Below are positions 49,575 through 59,826 of a stretch of 64,000 bases of DNA, piece after piece. The translations under genes and the position numbers were made by a program. The stretch's first letter is position 1; every line of letters begins with the position of its first letter. Under the pieces are notes generated by a model, which saw only the letters and a list, made by a program, of their open reading frames with translations, ran no database searches and had not been told where the DNA came from. This DNA comes from Botrimarina colliarenosi (lineage in GTDB: Bacteria; Planctomycetota; Planctomycetia; Pirellulales; Lacipirellulaceae), in NCBI RefSeq assembly GCF_007859955.1, contig NZ_SJPR01000001.1, positions 1,927,590 to 1,991,589 on the forward strand, in the 5' to 3' direction.

Positions 49575-49720
49575 CCCTCCCTTTCAGGGAGGGGCTAGGG
49601 GAGGGTGGGATCGTTCAGCACTGAGGATCCCTCCTGTGCCTAGACGGCTTGGACAGGACGACGCTTCGGGAGGGGACGCGTAGACCCTCCCCTAACCCCT
49701 CCCTGAAAGGGAGGGGAACT
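49575..49720. repeat. 31-base inverted repeat pair
   Basis: CCCTCCCTTTCAGGGAGGGG at 49575 and its inverted copy ending near 49716, with one mismatch over 31 bases and about 80 bases between. It fills most of the gap between convergent DUF502 and S9 peptidase genes. A related CCCTGAAGGGGCGGGGG stretch is at 38934. Confidence 0.7.
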
Positions 49721-49852
49721 CCCGGGCGCACCTGGTCAACCCACGGATTGGCCAGGTTCGCGAACCCGAATTGTTGGAAGGACCTCGCTCGACGTCCGGG
49801 GTCGGCGACAAAAAAAGATCGAAAATCGCGGCGATCTCTCGACGCGGGATTC

Positions 49853-52102
49853 TCACTCCTCGCGCCGCGGCTCGACGTCGTGGAGCTTCCGGACAAAGAA
49901 GTCCCAGGTGCGGCGGTCGGTGTAGGTGCCGCCCGCCCCGTGACCGGCGCCGGGGACGAAGTGGAACTCGAAGTCCTTGTCCGCCTTGATTAGCGCGTCG
50001 ACTACTTGCAGCGTCGCGGTGGGCGGCACGTTGCGGTCCATCTCGCCGACGATCAGCAACAGGTCGCCGCGCAGCTTGCCCGCCTGCGTGACGTTCGACT
50101 GCTCGGCGTAGTGCGGACCGACCGGCCAGCCCATCCACTGCTCGTTCCACCAGACCTTGTCGGTGCGGTTGTCGTGGCAGCCGCAGTTGCTAACGGCCGC
50201 TTTATAGAAGTCGCCGTGATGCAGCAGCGCGGCCATGGCGGTCTGTCCGCCCGCCGACGTGCCGCGGATGCCGACGCGCGTGAGGTCTATCGCCGGCTCG
50301 TGTTCCGCCAGCGCCCGCAGCCAAGCGATGCGGTCCGGGAAGCCGCCGTCGACCAAGTTCTTCCAACAGACGTCGTGGAACGCCTTGCCGCGATGGTCGG
50401 TCCCCATGCCGTCGAGCTGCACGACGATGAAGCCGAGGTCGGCGAACTGTTGCGAGCGGTGCAGGGTGGCGAAGCGCTTCGGGCAGTGCGACGCGTGGGG
50501 CCCGGCGTAGTGCTCCTCGACGACCGGGTACTTCTTCGCCGGGTCGAAGTTGGTCGGCCGGCAGACGACGCCGTAGATGTCGGTCTTGCCGTCGCGACCC
50601 TTCGCGACAAACCGCTGGGGCGCCCGCCAGCCCGCCGCCTCGAGGGCCGCCGTGTCGCCGCGCTGCAGTTCCACGACGAGCCCGCCGTCGCCCGCGCGAC
50701 GCAGTTCGGTCACCGGCGCCAGGTCGACGCGCGAATAGGTTGCGATCAGCCAACGGCCGTCGGGCGACCACTGCGCCTCGTGGCTGCCGTCCCCATCGGT
50801 GAGCGTGACGACAGACGGGTCATCGAGACTCACACGACAATGGTGCTCGTAATAGGGGTCTTGGTCGGCGTGAACGCCGCCCGCGCGGAAACTAACCTCG
50901 CGTTTCTCGGCGTCGACATGATCAACGCGACGCACCACCCACGGCCCCCGCGTCAGCTGCCGCTTGACGGCGCCCGTCGTCAAATCGACCAGGTAGAGGT
51001 GATTCCAGCCGTCGCGTTCGCTGGTCCAGAGCGCCTCGTCGGTGTCGTCGATCCGGTAGAGCCAGCACTTCCCCTCGCCCGAATAGTGAACGAACGTTGG
51101 GGAGCTTTCCTCGATCAGTGTCTGCACCGCGCCGCTCGCCGCGTCCGCCTGCAGCAACCGTACGACCTGGTGGCCACGCTGGTTGAAGACGAACGTGAAC
51201 GCCGAGCTGTCGGGCTTCCAGCGGAGGTCGCCGGCGGACCAAGGGTTCTGCCACAGGGTTTCGTCGAGCGGCGTCTCGTCCGCGTCGCCGACCGCAAACA
51301 GGTGGGGACGCCGCCACGGCAGATTGTCCCCCGGCTTGTCGTATTGGTGTTCGTGCAGCTTCGGCTGGAGCTCGTCGGCCGGCGACGACTCGATGAGCTG
51401 CACCGTGCGGCCGCCACCCGGCACGTTCTCCCAAGCAACGAAGCGTGTTGAGTCGGGCGACCAAGCGACCCGGGCGTCGTACGACCCGTCCCGAAGCGGC
51501 GCCGCCATTTTGACGAACGACTCGCCCGATGCGGTGTCGACGAGCACGAGCGCCCCGAGCCGCTTCTCGACGCGCCAGCGGCCGTCGGGCGAGCGCGGGC
51601 TTGGTTTGCCGCCGGGTCCGCTTGGCTCGTTGGCCGAGCGCTCCATCGGTTGAACCTCGTCCGCCACGGGCGCTCCGTCCCGTTGAGAGAGCTGGTCGCC
51701 GTCCCAATCCCACCACGTCTCGTCGATCCGCAACGCGAGGCGGTCGACCCCTTCGGGGGCGATCCGATCGATCTTCATCCGCTGGGGGTCGCGGTCGCGG
51801 TCGGTCGCCTCCGCCAGCGCCCCGGCGAGCGCGGCGTGGTCGAAGGCGACTTGCTGCGCGCCCGACTCGGCGTCAACGAGCCAGTACTCGCGGCGCCCCG
51901 CGCCGAGATTGGCGGCGTACCAAAAACGCGTTGGCGAAACCCAGTGCGGCTCGACGCGGTCGTGCGTCACTTGCTCGGCAAACTTGGCTTCGAGCGAGAG
52001 GGCGCGGTCGTAGTCGGACTTGGTCCCCTGAGCGGCGGCAATCGACGCCGTGGCAGCGAGACCAAAGAGCCAACCCGTCATTCGTTGAAAGGAGCGATGC
52101 AC
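49853..52102 (-). CDS. Exported S9-family (prolyl oligopeptidase/DPP IV-type) peptidase
   Basis: 749 residues from GTG 52102, preceded by AAAGAGG; signal peptide MTGWLFGLAATASIAAAQG after a short leader. N-terminal DPP IV-like beta-propeller with repeated SPDGRW blades (SPDGRWRVEKRL, SPDGRWLIATYS), C-terminal alpha/beta hydrolase with nucleophile GTSAGGQTAMA near 618, acid Asp in GEMDRNVPP near 687 and His in GAGHGAGG near 720. A complete catalytic triad; acts outside the cytoplasm on short peptides with proline, by family. Confidence 0.93.
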   Translation of the reverse strand: MHRSFQRMTGWLFGLAATASIAAAQGTKSDYDRALSLEAKFAEQVTHDRVEPHWVSPTRFWYAANLGAGRREYWLVDAESGAQQVAFDHAALAGALAEATDRDRDPQRMKIDRIAPEGVDRLALRIDETWWDWDGDQLSQRDGAPVADEVQPMERSANEPSGPGGKPSPRSPDGRWRVEKRLGALVLVDTASGESFVKMAAPLRDGSYDARVAWSPDSTRFVAWENVPGGGRTVQLIESSPADELQPKLHEHQYDKPGDNLPWRRPHLFAVGDADETPLDETLWQNPWSAGDLRWKPDSSAFTFVFNQRGHQVVRLLQADAASGAVQTLIEESSPTFVHYSGEGKCWLYRIDDTDEALWTSERDGWNHLYLVDLTTGAVKRQLTRGPWVVRRVDHVDAEKREVSFRAGGVHADQDPYYEHHCRVSLDDPSVVTLTDGDGSHEAQWSPDGRWLIATYSRVDLAPVTELRRAGDGGLVVELQRGDTAALEAAGWRAPQRFVAKGRDGKTDIYGVVCRPTNFDPAKKYPVVEEHYAGPHASHCPKRFATLHRSQQFADLGFIVVQLDGMGTDHRGKAFHDVCWKNLVDGGFPDRIAWLRALAEHEPAIDLTRVGIRGTSAGGQTAMAALLHHGDFYKAAVSNCGCHDNRTDKVWWNEQWMGWPVGPHYAEQSNVTQAGKLRGDLLLIVGEMDRNVPPTATLQVVDALIKADKDFEFHFVPGAGHGAGGTYTDRRTWDFFVRKLHDVEPRREE

Positions 52103-52217
52103 CGCGGGCCTCTTTGGCGAGCAGGAGGGAATCCCCCCACTCTAACTCGCGGCGCCGTCGGGTTCCGACATTGACGCCCAACGTGCGAGGAGGGCCCGTC
52201 GCCATGGGGCGGGGCGC

Positions 52218-52260
52218 AAAAAAGCACGGGCCGGGATTCCCGAAGGAAGCCCGGCCCGTG
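52218..52260 (-). terminator. Rho-independent terminator after the YTV protein gene
   Basis: Stem CACGGGCCGGG / CCCGGCCCGTG with a 14-base loop; on the minus strand followed by TTTTTT. 41 bases past the stop. Confidence 0.9.
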
Positions 52261-52300
52261 TCGTTATTCACACTCTGTAGCGACTGGTGTTCTTACGAAC

Positions 52301-53971
52301 TCAGTTGCAGCCGCAGTCGGCAGCCGGCGCCGGGGCGCAACCGCCGCAACCGCCAGCGGCGGGGACGGTGACTTCCTGGGCGACCATCTTGCAGACGGTG
52401 ACCGGGACTTCCTTGGTGACCGTGGTCGGGACACAGACCGTGTAGGTCTCGGTCTTTTCCTCGGGAACGCACGAGTAGGTCGTGACCGTGTAGGTCTCGG
52501 TCTTCTCTTGCGGCACGCACTCGGTGTACGTGACTTCCTTGGTCATCGTCTCGGGGACGCAGGTCATCACGGTGTACTCACGAGTCCGGGTCTCGGTGTT
52601 GCACTTGGTGACGCTGACCGTGCGGGTCTTCTCCTCGGGGACGCACTTCATGACCGTGTAGGTCTTGGTGCGCTCCTCGGGGACCATTGTGCAGACCTTG
52701 ACGGTCTTGGTCTTGGTCTCGGGGACGCACTTCATGACCGTGTAGGTCTTGGTGCGCTCTTCGGGGACCATTGTGCAGACCTTGACGGTCTTGGTCTTGG
52801 TCTCGGGGACGCACTTCATGACCGTGTAGGTCTTGGTGCGCTCTTCGGCCTTGCACTTGGTGACGTTGACCGTGCGGGTGCGCTCTTCGGTCGTGCACTT
52901 GGTGACGTTGTACGTGTAGGGCACCTCTTCGGTGACGCACTCGTAGGTCGTGACCGGCACTTCCTTGGTCTCGCAAGTCGGGACCCAGACCTTCTGGCAG
53001 ACGGTCTTGGTGGCGCAGCCACAGCCGCCGCACTCACCACAACCGCCGCAGTCGCCACAGCCGCCGCAAGGCGAGCCGCAACCACCACCGCAGGCCGAAC
53101 CGGCCGACGAACCGCCGCCGCAACCAACCTCAACCATCTGCGTCTCGTAGTGGCCACCCGAGACCTGGACGGTCTTCATCGTGGTCGTGGGGACGCGCTT
53201 GGTGACCGTGCGGGTCGCTTCGACCGTCTCGGTGTAGGGGACCTGCACCGTGTAGGTCTGCTCGACCTGCTCGGTGTAGGGGACCATAACCGTGTAGGTC
53301 GAGGTCTTCTCTTCGGGAACCTGCGTCATGACGGTGTACTCGACCGTCTTGTCCTCGTAAGAGGGGACCATGACCGTGTAGGTCTGGGTCTTCTCTTCGG
53401 GGACGCGGGTCATGACGGTGTACTCAACCGTTTTGTCCTCGTAGGAGGGGACCATGACCGTGTAGGTCTGGGTCTTCTCTTCGGGGACCTGCGTCATCAC
53501 CGTGTAGGTCTGCTCGACCTCTTCGGTGTACGGGACCTGGACCGTGTACTCTTGGGTCTTGGTCTCGGGGACCTGCTTCATGACGGTGTACTCGACCGTC
53601 TTGGTCTTGGTCTCGGGGACCATGACCGTGTAAGTGCGGGTCTTCTCTTCGGTCTGCGGGACACGGGTCATGACCGTGTAGGTCCGCTCGCGGGTCTCGG
53701 TGGTGTACTCGGTCGAGTTGACCGTGCGCATCTCCGTGACTTGCTGCGGGACGTAGACCGTCTTGGTGACCATCGTCGGGCCACAGGCGGCGCTGCTGAC
53801 GGCAGCTCCACCGCAACCGCCGTCACAACCGCCACCGCAATCGCCACCACAGTCGGTGGTCGTCGCTTCGCTACAGCCGGAGCTGCAGCCACAATCCGAA
53901 CAGGCCATGGCCTGTGTGCCCGCAACGAGCAGTGCAACTGCCGGAAGCAGGGCGAACAAAGTGCGCCGCAT
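52301..53971 (-). CDS. YTV-repeat cysteine-rich cell wall protein
   Basis: 556 residues: a signal peptide (MRRTLFALLPAVALLVAGTQ), a Cys/Gly block (CSDCGCSSGC), about 20 copies of a short YTVM(T/V)-centred repeat such as EEKTQTYTVMVPSYEDKTVE, a central Cys/Gly-rich insert (GGCGDCGGCGECGGC), a second repeat block (ERTKTYTVMKCVPETKTK twice) now rich in Cys, and a Cys-containing end (GGCGGCAPAP). YTV proteins are known as abundant planctomycete wall components; the many Cys would form disulfide links. A GGGAGG site is 9 bases before the ATG, and it has its own terminator, consistent with high expression. Confidence 0.92.
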   Translation of the reverse strand: MRRTLFALLPAVALLVAGTQAMACSDCGCSSGCSEATTTDCGGDCGGGCDGGCGGAAVSSAACGPTMVTKTVYVPQQVTEMRTVNSTEYTTETRERTYTVMTRVPQTEEKTRTYTVMVPETKTKTVEYTVMKQVPETKTQEYTVQVPYTEEVEQTYTVMTQVPEEKTQTYTVMVPSYEDKTVEYTVMTRVPEEKTQTYTVMVPSYEDKTVEYTVMTQVPEEKTSTYTVMVPYTEQVEQTYTVQVPYTETVEATRTVTKRVPTTTMKTVQVSGGHYETQMVEVGCGGGSSAGSACGGGCGSPCGGCGDCGGCGECGGCGCATKTVCQKVWVPTCETKEVPVTTYECVTEEVPYTYNVTKCTTEERTRTVNVTKCKAEERTKTYTVMKCVPETKTKTVKVCTMVPEERTKTYTVMKCVPETKTKTVKVCTMVPEERTKTYTVMKCVPEEKTRTVSVTKCNTETRTREYTVMTCVPETMTKEVTYTECVPQEKTETYTVTTYSCVPEEKTETYTVCVPTTVTKEVPVTVCKMVAQEVTVPAAGGCGGCAPAPAADCGCN

Positions 53972-54524
53972 CGAGGGTGTCCTCCCAAAAGAATGAAAAA
54001 AACGCGTTTTCGAAACGTCTAGTGAGGCAGCCAGCGTGCGAAAAACGCGTAACTAGCGATCTACCGACGGATTTCACCTACCCACTGGGCCACGATTCTA
54101 ACTTGCCTAGATTGGCCGTCAATGAACGTCGACCCAGATATCCCACATTGCCCGTTCGGCATTTACGTCGCCTCGCTATTCGACGACCGAATACGACAAA
54201 ACGGTTCTGTGAGTCGAAAAGCTAGGCCATCGGAGCAAATGGGGCGATGTTCTGGCGCCTAAAAATCACAGAAATCTCGGAATGATCCTTACGATCGGCT
54301 CCCCAAATCGAACGTCCTCCCCCGCCGCGACGCCCAGGGGTAGGGGGCGTCGCGGCGGGAGGGCGCGCATTGCGTTAGGCCGCTGGGCCGACGCGGCTCT
54401 CGCGCCGGCCCAGCGGGCAATCGATCGAAACAGGCAAGCGGGCGATTCTTCTGGTGGTCGGTCGACTCAGGAGATCAGTCGACTCACGTGATCAGTCACC
54501 AGGGAAGGGATCAGTCACCAGGGA
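53972..54524. other. Long intergenic region with hairpins
   Basis: 553 bases. Next to the YTV gene are two copies of AAAACGCGT-type sequence (54000 and 54040 areas). Then come a strong inverted repeat at 54316-54362 (GCCGCGACGCCC / GGGCGTCGCGGC arms), a second stem at 54380-54416 (CCGCTGGGCCG / CGGCCCAGCGG) and an array of GATCAGTC motifs (from 54473). No gene seen; 54060-54300 is A/T richer and featureless to me. Confidence 0.55.
54316..54362 (-). terminator. Strong hairpin, possible terminator of the FKBP gene
   Basis: A 17-18 base-pair stem with a loop of about 8 bases. No U-run, so factor-independent termination is uncertain; the distance to the FKBP stop is about 160 bases. Confidence 0.4.
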
Positions 54525-54530
54525 TCAGTC
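54473..54530. repeat. Array of four GATCAGTC motifs
   Basis: GATCAGTC at 54473, 54490, 54509 and 54523, spaced 14 to 19 bases, two of them extended by ACCAGGG. The last copy overlaps the stop codon of the FKBP gene. Probably a short unequal tandem duplication. Confidence 0.6.
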
Positions 54531-55265
54531 AACGATGTCGATGAGCTCAATCGTGAAGACGAGCGTCTCGTTGGGGCCGATGGCGCCCGGCGCGCCGCGG
54601 AGGCCGTAGGCGATCTTCGCCGGCAGGAAGACCTCCCACTTGGCGCCGACCTTCATCATCTGCAGCGCCTCGGTCCAGCCGTCGATGACGCCGCCGACCG
54701 GGAACTCGGCCGGTTGGCCACGCTTGTAAGAGCTGTCGAAGACTTCGCCCGAGATGAGCGTCCCTTCGTAGTGGCAGCGGACCGTGTCGCGGAGGCCGGG
54801 CGAGTCGCCCTCGCCCTCTTCGATGACGCGGTACTGGAGGCCCGAATCGGTCTCCTGGACCCCTTCCTTGCCGCGGTTCTCCGTGAGGAACTTCTCGCCG
54901 CGGACCAGGTTCTCTTGGGCTTCTTGCGCCATCTTTGTTTCCGCCTTCTGTTGCATGAGTTGTTGAAAGCGGTCCATGACCGCCGCGACTTGCTCGTCCG
55001 TCAATTGGGGCTCCGCGCCACTGAGGCCGTCGCGTAGTCCCGCCACGATGGCGCCGAGGTCGACCGGCGCCGCGTCGTCGGCGAGCCGGCGCCCGAGGTC
55101 GAGGCCGATGCAGTAACCGACTTTCTCGTTGAAGCGGGCTGCTTCGTCGTCAGGCTGGCCAGCGGGCTCACCCGGGGGCGGCAATTCGACTTCTTGAGAC
55201 ATGGCGGGCACGGCGGTTAGGAACGCCGCGAGGGCAAACGAGGCAGCCGCGAGGGCGACACGCAT
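54525..55265 (-). CDS. Exported FKBP-type peptidyl-prolyl isomerase
   Basis: 246 residues from ATG 55265. Signal peptide MRVALAAASFALAAFLTAVP, a FkpA/Mip-type helical dimerisation domain (FNEKVGYCIGLDLGRRLADD, then VMDRFQQLMQQKAETKMAQE), and a C-terminal FKBP domain (DTVRCHYEGTLISGEVFDSS, AEFPVGGVIDGWTEALQMMK, IAYGLRG, NETLVFTIELI). Residues of the FK506 pocket (Tyr, Phe-Asp, Val-Ile, Trp, Tyr) are present. Folds proteins outside the cytoplasm. Confidence 0.95.
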   Translation of the reverse strand: MRVALAAASFALAAFLTAVPAMSQEVELPPPGEPAGQPDDEAARFNEKVGYCIGLDLGRRLADDAAPVDLGAIVAGLRDGLSGAEPQLTDEQVAAVMDRFQQLMQQKAETKMAQEAQENLVRGEKFLTENRGKEGVQETDSGLQYRVIEEGEGDSPGLRDTVRCHYEGTLISGEVFDSSYKRGQPAEFPVGGVIDGWTEALQMMKVGAKWEVFLPAKIAYGLRGAPGAIGPNETLVFTIELIDIVD

Positions 55266-55490
55266 CGGGAAGACTCTCGGAGGGATAGCGGTGGGATGCA
55301 AGGGGCAGCAGGCGCCGACCATCGGCGGAATCCGTAGGTTAACACACGCCCCGCCGGGCCGCGTAGGGCGTCAATTGATCGCCAGCGAAGCCGCGCGGGG
55401 TTAGAATTGGGGCGAATCTCCTCCTCCCACCGGAGCGCCTCCAACCGGGGTGGGCTCCGCCGGCCGGATTGGTTCGGCCCCGAAATCGTC

Positions 55491-56645
55491 ATGACCCCTC
55501 GATACGCCAGCCGCCACCGTTCGACCCGGCTTACCGGCTTTACGCTGGTCGAGCTGCTGGTGGTGGTCGCCATTATCGGGGTGCTGGTCGCCCTGCTACT
55601 GCCAGCAGTGCAGTCGGCGCGCGAAGCGGCCCGGCGGACGCAGTGCGTGAACAATCAGAAGCAGATCGTGCTGGCGGCGATGAACTACGAGTCGGCCGAG
55701 GGCCGGCTGCCGCCGTCGGGGCTCGTGGGCATCTTCTCGAAGACCTACGCCGAGGAGCCGTACGAGGCGGTCGATCAGCGGTACGGGCAAATGACCAGCT
55801 GGGCGGTGCTGCTGCTCCCGTACCTAGGAGAGACGCCGCTTAGCGATCGGTTCGACCTCGGCAAGAGCGTCCTGGAGCAGGCTGGGGACCCGCAAGCGGT
55901 GTCGTTGGCCTCGCTGACTTGCCCGTCGGACGCCGCCACGGGGCGCTTTTTCAGCGACGAGGAGCTCACGGCAGGCAAGCAGTTCGCCAAGGGGAATTAC
56001 GCCGTTTATACGTCCCCGCACCACACCGACGCCCAACTGGTCTACCCCGGCGCCTTTTTGGCGCGGCCGCTCTCGCTGCGGCGGATCACCGACGGGTTGG
56101 GGAAAACCCTCGGAGTCAGTGAGGTGCGGACGCACCCCCGCACCAGCGACGAACGAGGCGCCTGGGCCCTCGCCTGGACCGGGGCGTCCCTGCTAGCCCT
56201 CGACATGCACCACGCCAAGACGATCGCGGGGGGCTGGACCCAGGAGTACTACCTCGACGTGTCGCTGGCGCACAAAGCGCAGATGCCGAACTTCGTCGAT
56301 CCTCAGGCGTTCACCGCCGAGGGCGCCGGGCAGATTATCGGGGACACGACGGTCCGCTGCCCGCCACTGCGTGGCGACGAATGGATGACGCTCGTCCGCG
56401 ATGGGATGCCGTGCCATCCCTGGATTGGGCTGGAATCGCCGGTCACGTTCGGCACGGTCGGCCTGGGAGGCTACCAGTCGGCCGCTCCCAGGAGCCTCCA
56501 CCCCGGGGGGGTGAATGGGGCGTTCCTCGACGGGCGGGTGGAGTTTATCTCCGACGACATCGACCCGGTGGTGATGGCGTTGTCGATCGATATCCGCGAC
56601 AACACGCTGGCCGAGGCGATCAATCGGTCGACGGCGTCGCGGTGA
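55491..56645 (+). CDS. DUF1559 protein with type IV pilin-like N-terminus
   Basis: 384 residues from ATG 55491. Prepilin signature GFTLVELLVVVAIIGVLVAL with Gly-Phe cleavage site, then QSAREAARRTQCVNNQKQI and LAAMNYESAEGRLPPSG, which are the hallmark of DUF1559, and a C-terminal HPGGVNGAFLDGRVEFISDD (H-x9-DG) motif. Planctomycetes encode dozens of such proteins; role unknown, perhaps surface pseudopilins. Alone, divergent from the FKBP gene. Confidence 0.93.
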   Translation: MTPRYASRHRSTRLTGFTLVELLVVVAIIGVLVALLLPAVQSAREAARRTQCVNNQKQIVLAAMNYESAEGRLPPSGLVGIFSKTYAEEPYEAVDQRYGQMTSWAVLLLPYLGETPLSDRFDLGKSVLEQAGDPQAVSLASLTCPSDAATGRFFSDEELTAGKQFAKGNYAVYTSPHHTDAQLVYPGAFLARPLSLRRITDGLGKTLGVSEVRTHPRTSDERGAWALAWTGASLLALDMHHAKTIAGGWTQEYYLDVSLAHKAQMPNFVDPQAFTAEGAGQIIGDTTVRCPPLRGDEWMTLVRDGMPCHPWIGLESPVTFGTVGLGGYQSAAPRSLHPGGVNGAFLDGRVEFISDDIDPVVMALSIDIRDNTLAEAINRSTASR

Positions 56646-56808
56646 GGAGCCGCAGCGGTCGCGTTCTGCAGCGCCTGGACGCCCTACCAGCGGCGGGCGA
56701 TGATGGGGGGCTACCTACTATACCCCCCTCCGGGCGCTGACGCTTCCGGCTCGCCGGCCCCTCTCGGGCTGGTGGCGCCCCGCCCCCGTTCCGAACCCTG
56801 CCCGCGCC

Positions 56809-57723
56809 GTGTCCTACAACCTGACGCATCTCAAGCAGCTCGAAGCCGAGAGCATCCACATCATCCGCGAGGTGGCTGCCGAGTTTGACAACCCGGTGAT
56901 GCTGTATTCGGTCGGCAAGGACTCCGCCTGCATGGTGCGGCTAGCCGAGAAGGCCTTCGCGCCCGGCAAGCCGCCGTTTCCCTTGATGCACGTCGACACG
57001 ACGTGGAAGTTCAAGGAGATGATCGAGTTCCGCGACAACTACATCAAGAACGACCTCGGCTGGGACCTAATCGTCCACAGCAACGAGGAGGGGATTAAAG
57101 AAGGCGTCGGACCGTTCACGCACGGCAGTGATGTCCACACCCGGATCATGAAGACGGTCGCCCTCAAGCAGGCGCTCGACAAGCACGGCTTCGATGCGGC
57201 GTTCGGCGGCGCCCGCCGCGACGAGGAGAAGTCGCGGGCCAAGGAACGCGTCTACAGCTTCCGCGACAAGAGCCACGCCTGGGACCCGAAAAACCAACGC
57301 CCCGAGCTGTGGAACTTGTACAACGGCCGCGTGAACCGCAGCCGCGGCGAGTCGATCCGCGTCTTCCCGATCTCGAACTGGACGGAGCTCGACGTCTGGC
57401 AGTACATCCACCTCGAGCAGATCCCGATCCCAAGCCTCTACTTCTCGGCCAAACGCCCGGTGGTCAAGAAGGACGGCGTGCTGATCTACGTCAACGACGA
57501 CCGCATGCCGATCGAAGAGGGCGAGGTCGTCGAGGAGAAGATGGTCCGCTTCCGCACGCTGGGCTGCTACCCGCTGACCGGCGCGGTGGAGAGCGAAGCG
57601 ACGACGCTCCCGGAGATCATCCAAGAGATGCTGCTCACGACCACCAGCGAACGCCAAGGCCGCGTGATCGACCACGACCAGGCGGGCTCGATGGAAGAGA
57701 AGAAAAAAGAAGGCTACTTCTGA
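56809..57723 (+). CDS. cysD: Sulfate adenylyltransferase small subunit
   Basis: 304 residues from GTG 56809. PP-loop ATP pyrophosphatase family: [20 protein letters not shown] near 33-52, [33 protein letters not shown] and [20 protein letters not shown], ending in [20 protein letters not shown], all CysD-typical. With CysN it makes adenosine phosphosulfate from sulfate and ATP, driven by GTP. First gene of the cysD-cysNC pair, with 132 bases to the next. Confidence 0.96.
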   Translation: MSYNLTHLKQLEAESIHIIREVAAEFDNPVMLYSVGKDSACMVRLAEKAFAPGKPPFPLMHVDTTWKFKEMIEFRDNYIKNDLGWDLIVHSNEEGIKEGVGPFTHGSDVHTRIMKTVALKQALDKHGFDAAFGGARRDEEKSRAKERVYSFRDKSHAWDPKNQRPELWNLYNGRVNRSRGESIRVFPISNWTELDVWQYIHLEQIPIPSLYFSAKRPVVKKDGVLIYVNDDRMPIEEGEVVEEKMVRFRTLGCYPLTGAVESEATTLPEIIQEMLLTTTSERQGRVIDHDQAGSMEEKKKEGYF

Positions 57724-57855
57724 TTTGATTCACCACAGAGCCACAGAAAGCTCTGAGAAGGAAAAAATACGAGACGGGATTAACAGGATCGACTGGATGA
57801 GAAACACCAGCAGCATCCTGTAAGTCCTGTTCATCCTGTCTAAAAAGCCCATGCT
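57724..57855. repeat. Intergenic repeat between cysD and cysNC
   Basis: Contains GGATTAACAGGATCGACTGG near 57778 and CATCCTGTAAGTCCTGTTCATCCTG-type complementary sequence near 57815-57840, forming an imperfect stem of AACAGGAT and ATCCTGT arms. This type of sequence is a common dispersed repeat in such genomes (from memory). No gene. Confidence 0.5.
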
Positions 57856-59793
57856 ATGAGCCACCAATCCGATCTAATCGCGACCGACATCGACGCCTAT
57901 CTCGAGCAGCACGAGAACAAGGAGCTTTTGCGCTTCCTGACTTGTGGCTCGGTCGACGACGGTAAGAGCACCCTCATCGGGAAGCTGCTCTACGAGTCGA
58001 AGATGATCTACGAGGATCAGCTCGCCGCCATCGAGAAGGCGTCCGTCACGCACGGCACCACGGGGGGTAAGATCGACCTCGCGCTGATGACCGACGGCCT
58101 CAAGGCCGAGCGGGAGCAGGGGATCACGATCGACGTGGCGTACCGCTATTTCTCGACGGCGAAGCGCAAGTTCATCATCGCCGACTGCCCGGGCCACGAG
58201 CAGTACACCCGCAACATGGCGACCGGCGCCAGCACCTGCGACCTAGCGATCATCCTCGTCGACGCCCGCGACGGGCACGGCGTGATGACCCAGACCAAGC
58301 GGCACTCGTTCATCGTCTCGCTGCTCGGCATCAAGCACGTGCTGATCGCGGTCAACAAGATGGACCTCGTCGGTTGGTCGGAGGACCGCTTCGAGCAGAT
58401 CAAGAAAGACTACCGCGAATTCGCGACGCGGCTCGATATGCCGGACCAGCACTTCATCCCGATCAGCGCGTTGGAAGGGGACAACCTGATCGACCGCAGC
58501 CCCAACACGCCATGGTACGAGGGCTCGACCCTCATGCACCACCTCGAGAACGTACACATCGCGAGCGACCGCAACCTGATCGACTTCCGTCTGCCGGTGC
58601 AGTACGTCAATCGGCCGAACCTCAACTTCCGCGGCTTCTGCGGCACGATCGCGTCGGGCAAGATCTCGCCGGGTGACGAGTTGATGGTGCTGCCGAGCAA
58701 GAAGCGGACCCGGGTCAAGTCGATCGTCACCTACGACGGCGATCTCCAAGAGGCGTTCGCCCCGCTCGCCGTGACGATCACGACGGAGGACGAGGTCGAT
58801 ATCAGCCGCGGCGACATGCTGGTGCGGCCCGACAACGTGCCGACGGTCGCCGACAAGTTCGACGCGACGCTCGTCTGGATGGACGAGAAGGCGCTGACGC
58901 CCGGCAAGGACTACTTCATCAAGCACGGCACCAAGCTGACGCCGGGCCGGGTGAGCACGCTCCGCTACAAGATTGACGTCAACACGCTGCACCGCAGCCC
59001 AACGCCCGTGCTCGCCCTGAACGAGATCGGCCGCTGCGAACTAAGGCTGAACGCGCCGATTGCGTTCGATGGCTACAAGCACAACAAGGGGACCGGCGCC
59101 TTCATCATCATCGACCAGGTGACCAACGTCACGGTCGGCGCCGGCATGATCCTCGACCGCAAGACGGCCGCCGCCGAGGGCGACCTCTGGGAGACCGAGG
59201 CGAACGAGGACCTCATCGCCGCCGCCAGCGCCGTCACCGCCGACGAACGGGCGGCCCGCTACGGCCAGAAGCCGGCGACCGTGCTGCTGACCGGCCCGCC
59301 GGCTTCCGGCAAGACGCCGATCGCCGCGGCGGTCGAGCGGCTGCTGTTCGACCAGGGCCGCGCCGTGGTGGCGATCGACGGCCAGACGATGCGTCGCGGC
59401 CTGTCACGCGACCTGTCATTCACAGCGGAGGACCGCAGCGAAAATCTCCGCCGCGCGGCCGAGGTCGCCAAGACGATCAACGAAGCGGGCCTGATCACGA
59501 TCGCCGCCTTCGTCGCCCCGCAGGAGTCGGTTCGCCTTAAAGCGGCCGAGGTGGTCGGCGCCGACCGCTTCTTGGTGGTGCATGTCGACGCCCCCGAAGC
59601 ATGGCGCCGCGAAAACGACGAGCAGGGCGTCTACGCCAAGGCCGACGCGGGCGAGATCCAGAACCTGGCGGGCGTCTCGCTCGACTACGAACCGCCCGCG
59701 AAGCCCGACCTCGTCGTGAAGCCCGCTGAGAAGACGTTCGAAGAGTGCGCCGCGGCGGTGGTGAAGCTGCTCGAAGAACGCGGCGTCGTCTGA
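57856..59793 (+). CDS. cysNC: Bifunctional sulfate adenylyltransferase GTPase subunit / APS kinase
   Basis: 645 residues. CysN part 1-440: GTPase motifs [17 protein letters not shown] near 34, [18 protein letters not shown] near 108, NKMDLVGW near 167, then two beta-barrel domains. CysC part from about 470: P-loop [18 protein letters not shown] near 478, where the usual GKST reads [37 protein letters not shown] and [18 protein letters not shown]. Activates sulfate to APS and then PAPS for assimilation or sulfation. Its 3' end is duplicated about 650 bases downstream. Confidence 0.94.
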   Translation: MSHQSDLIATDIDAYLEQHENKELLRFLTCGSVDDGKSTLIGKLLYESKMIYEDQLAAIEKASVTHGTTGGKIDLALMTDGLKAEREQGITIDVAYRYFSTAKRKFIIADCPGHEQYTRNMATGASTCDLAIILVDARDGHGVMTQTKRHSFIVSLLGIKHVLIAVNKMDLVGWSEDRFEQIKKDYREFATRLDMPDQHFIPISALEGDNLIDRSPNTPWYEGSTLMHHLENVHIASDRNLIDFRLPVQYVNRPNLNFRGFCGTIASGKISPGDELMVLPSKKRTRVKSIVTYDGDLQEAFAPLAVTITTEDEVDISRGDMLVRPDNVPTVADKFDATLVWMDEKALTPGKDYFIKHGTKLTPGRVSTLRYKIDVNTLHRSPTPVLALNEIGRCELRLNAPIAFDGYKHNKGTGAFIIIDQVTNVTVGAGMILDRKTAAAEGDLWETEANEDLIAAASAVTADERAARYGQKPATVLLTGPPASGKTPIAAAVERLLFDQGRAVVAIDGQTMRRGLSRDLSFTAEDRSENLRRAAEVAKTINEAGLITIAAFVAPQESVRLKAAEVVGADRFLVVHVDAPEAWRRENDEQGVYAKADAGEIQNLAGVSLDYEPPAKPDLVVKPAEKTFEECAAAVVKLLEERGVV

Positions 59794-59826
59794 TCCCAAA
59801 AGGCCCGCCAACCACGTTTGGAAAGT

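Noticed and set aside
52301-53971. Possible CRISPR-like array
   Set aside because: The repeated units are coding, variable and without unique spacers of even size; they are YTV protein repeats.
52508-54022. Antisense frame of about 500 codons over the YTV gene
   Set aside because: Its periodicity only mirrors the YTV nucleotide repeats; the sense frame has signal peptide, repeats and terminator.
54473-54530. GATCAGTC array as replication iterons
   Set aside because: Only four copies with uneven spacing, next to an FKBP gene and overlapping its stop; no replication gene near.
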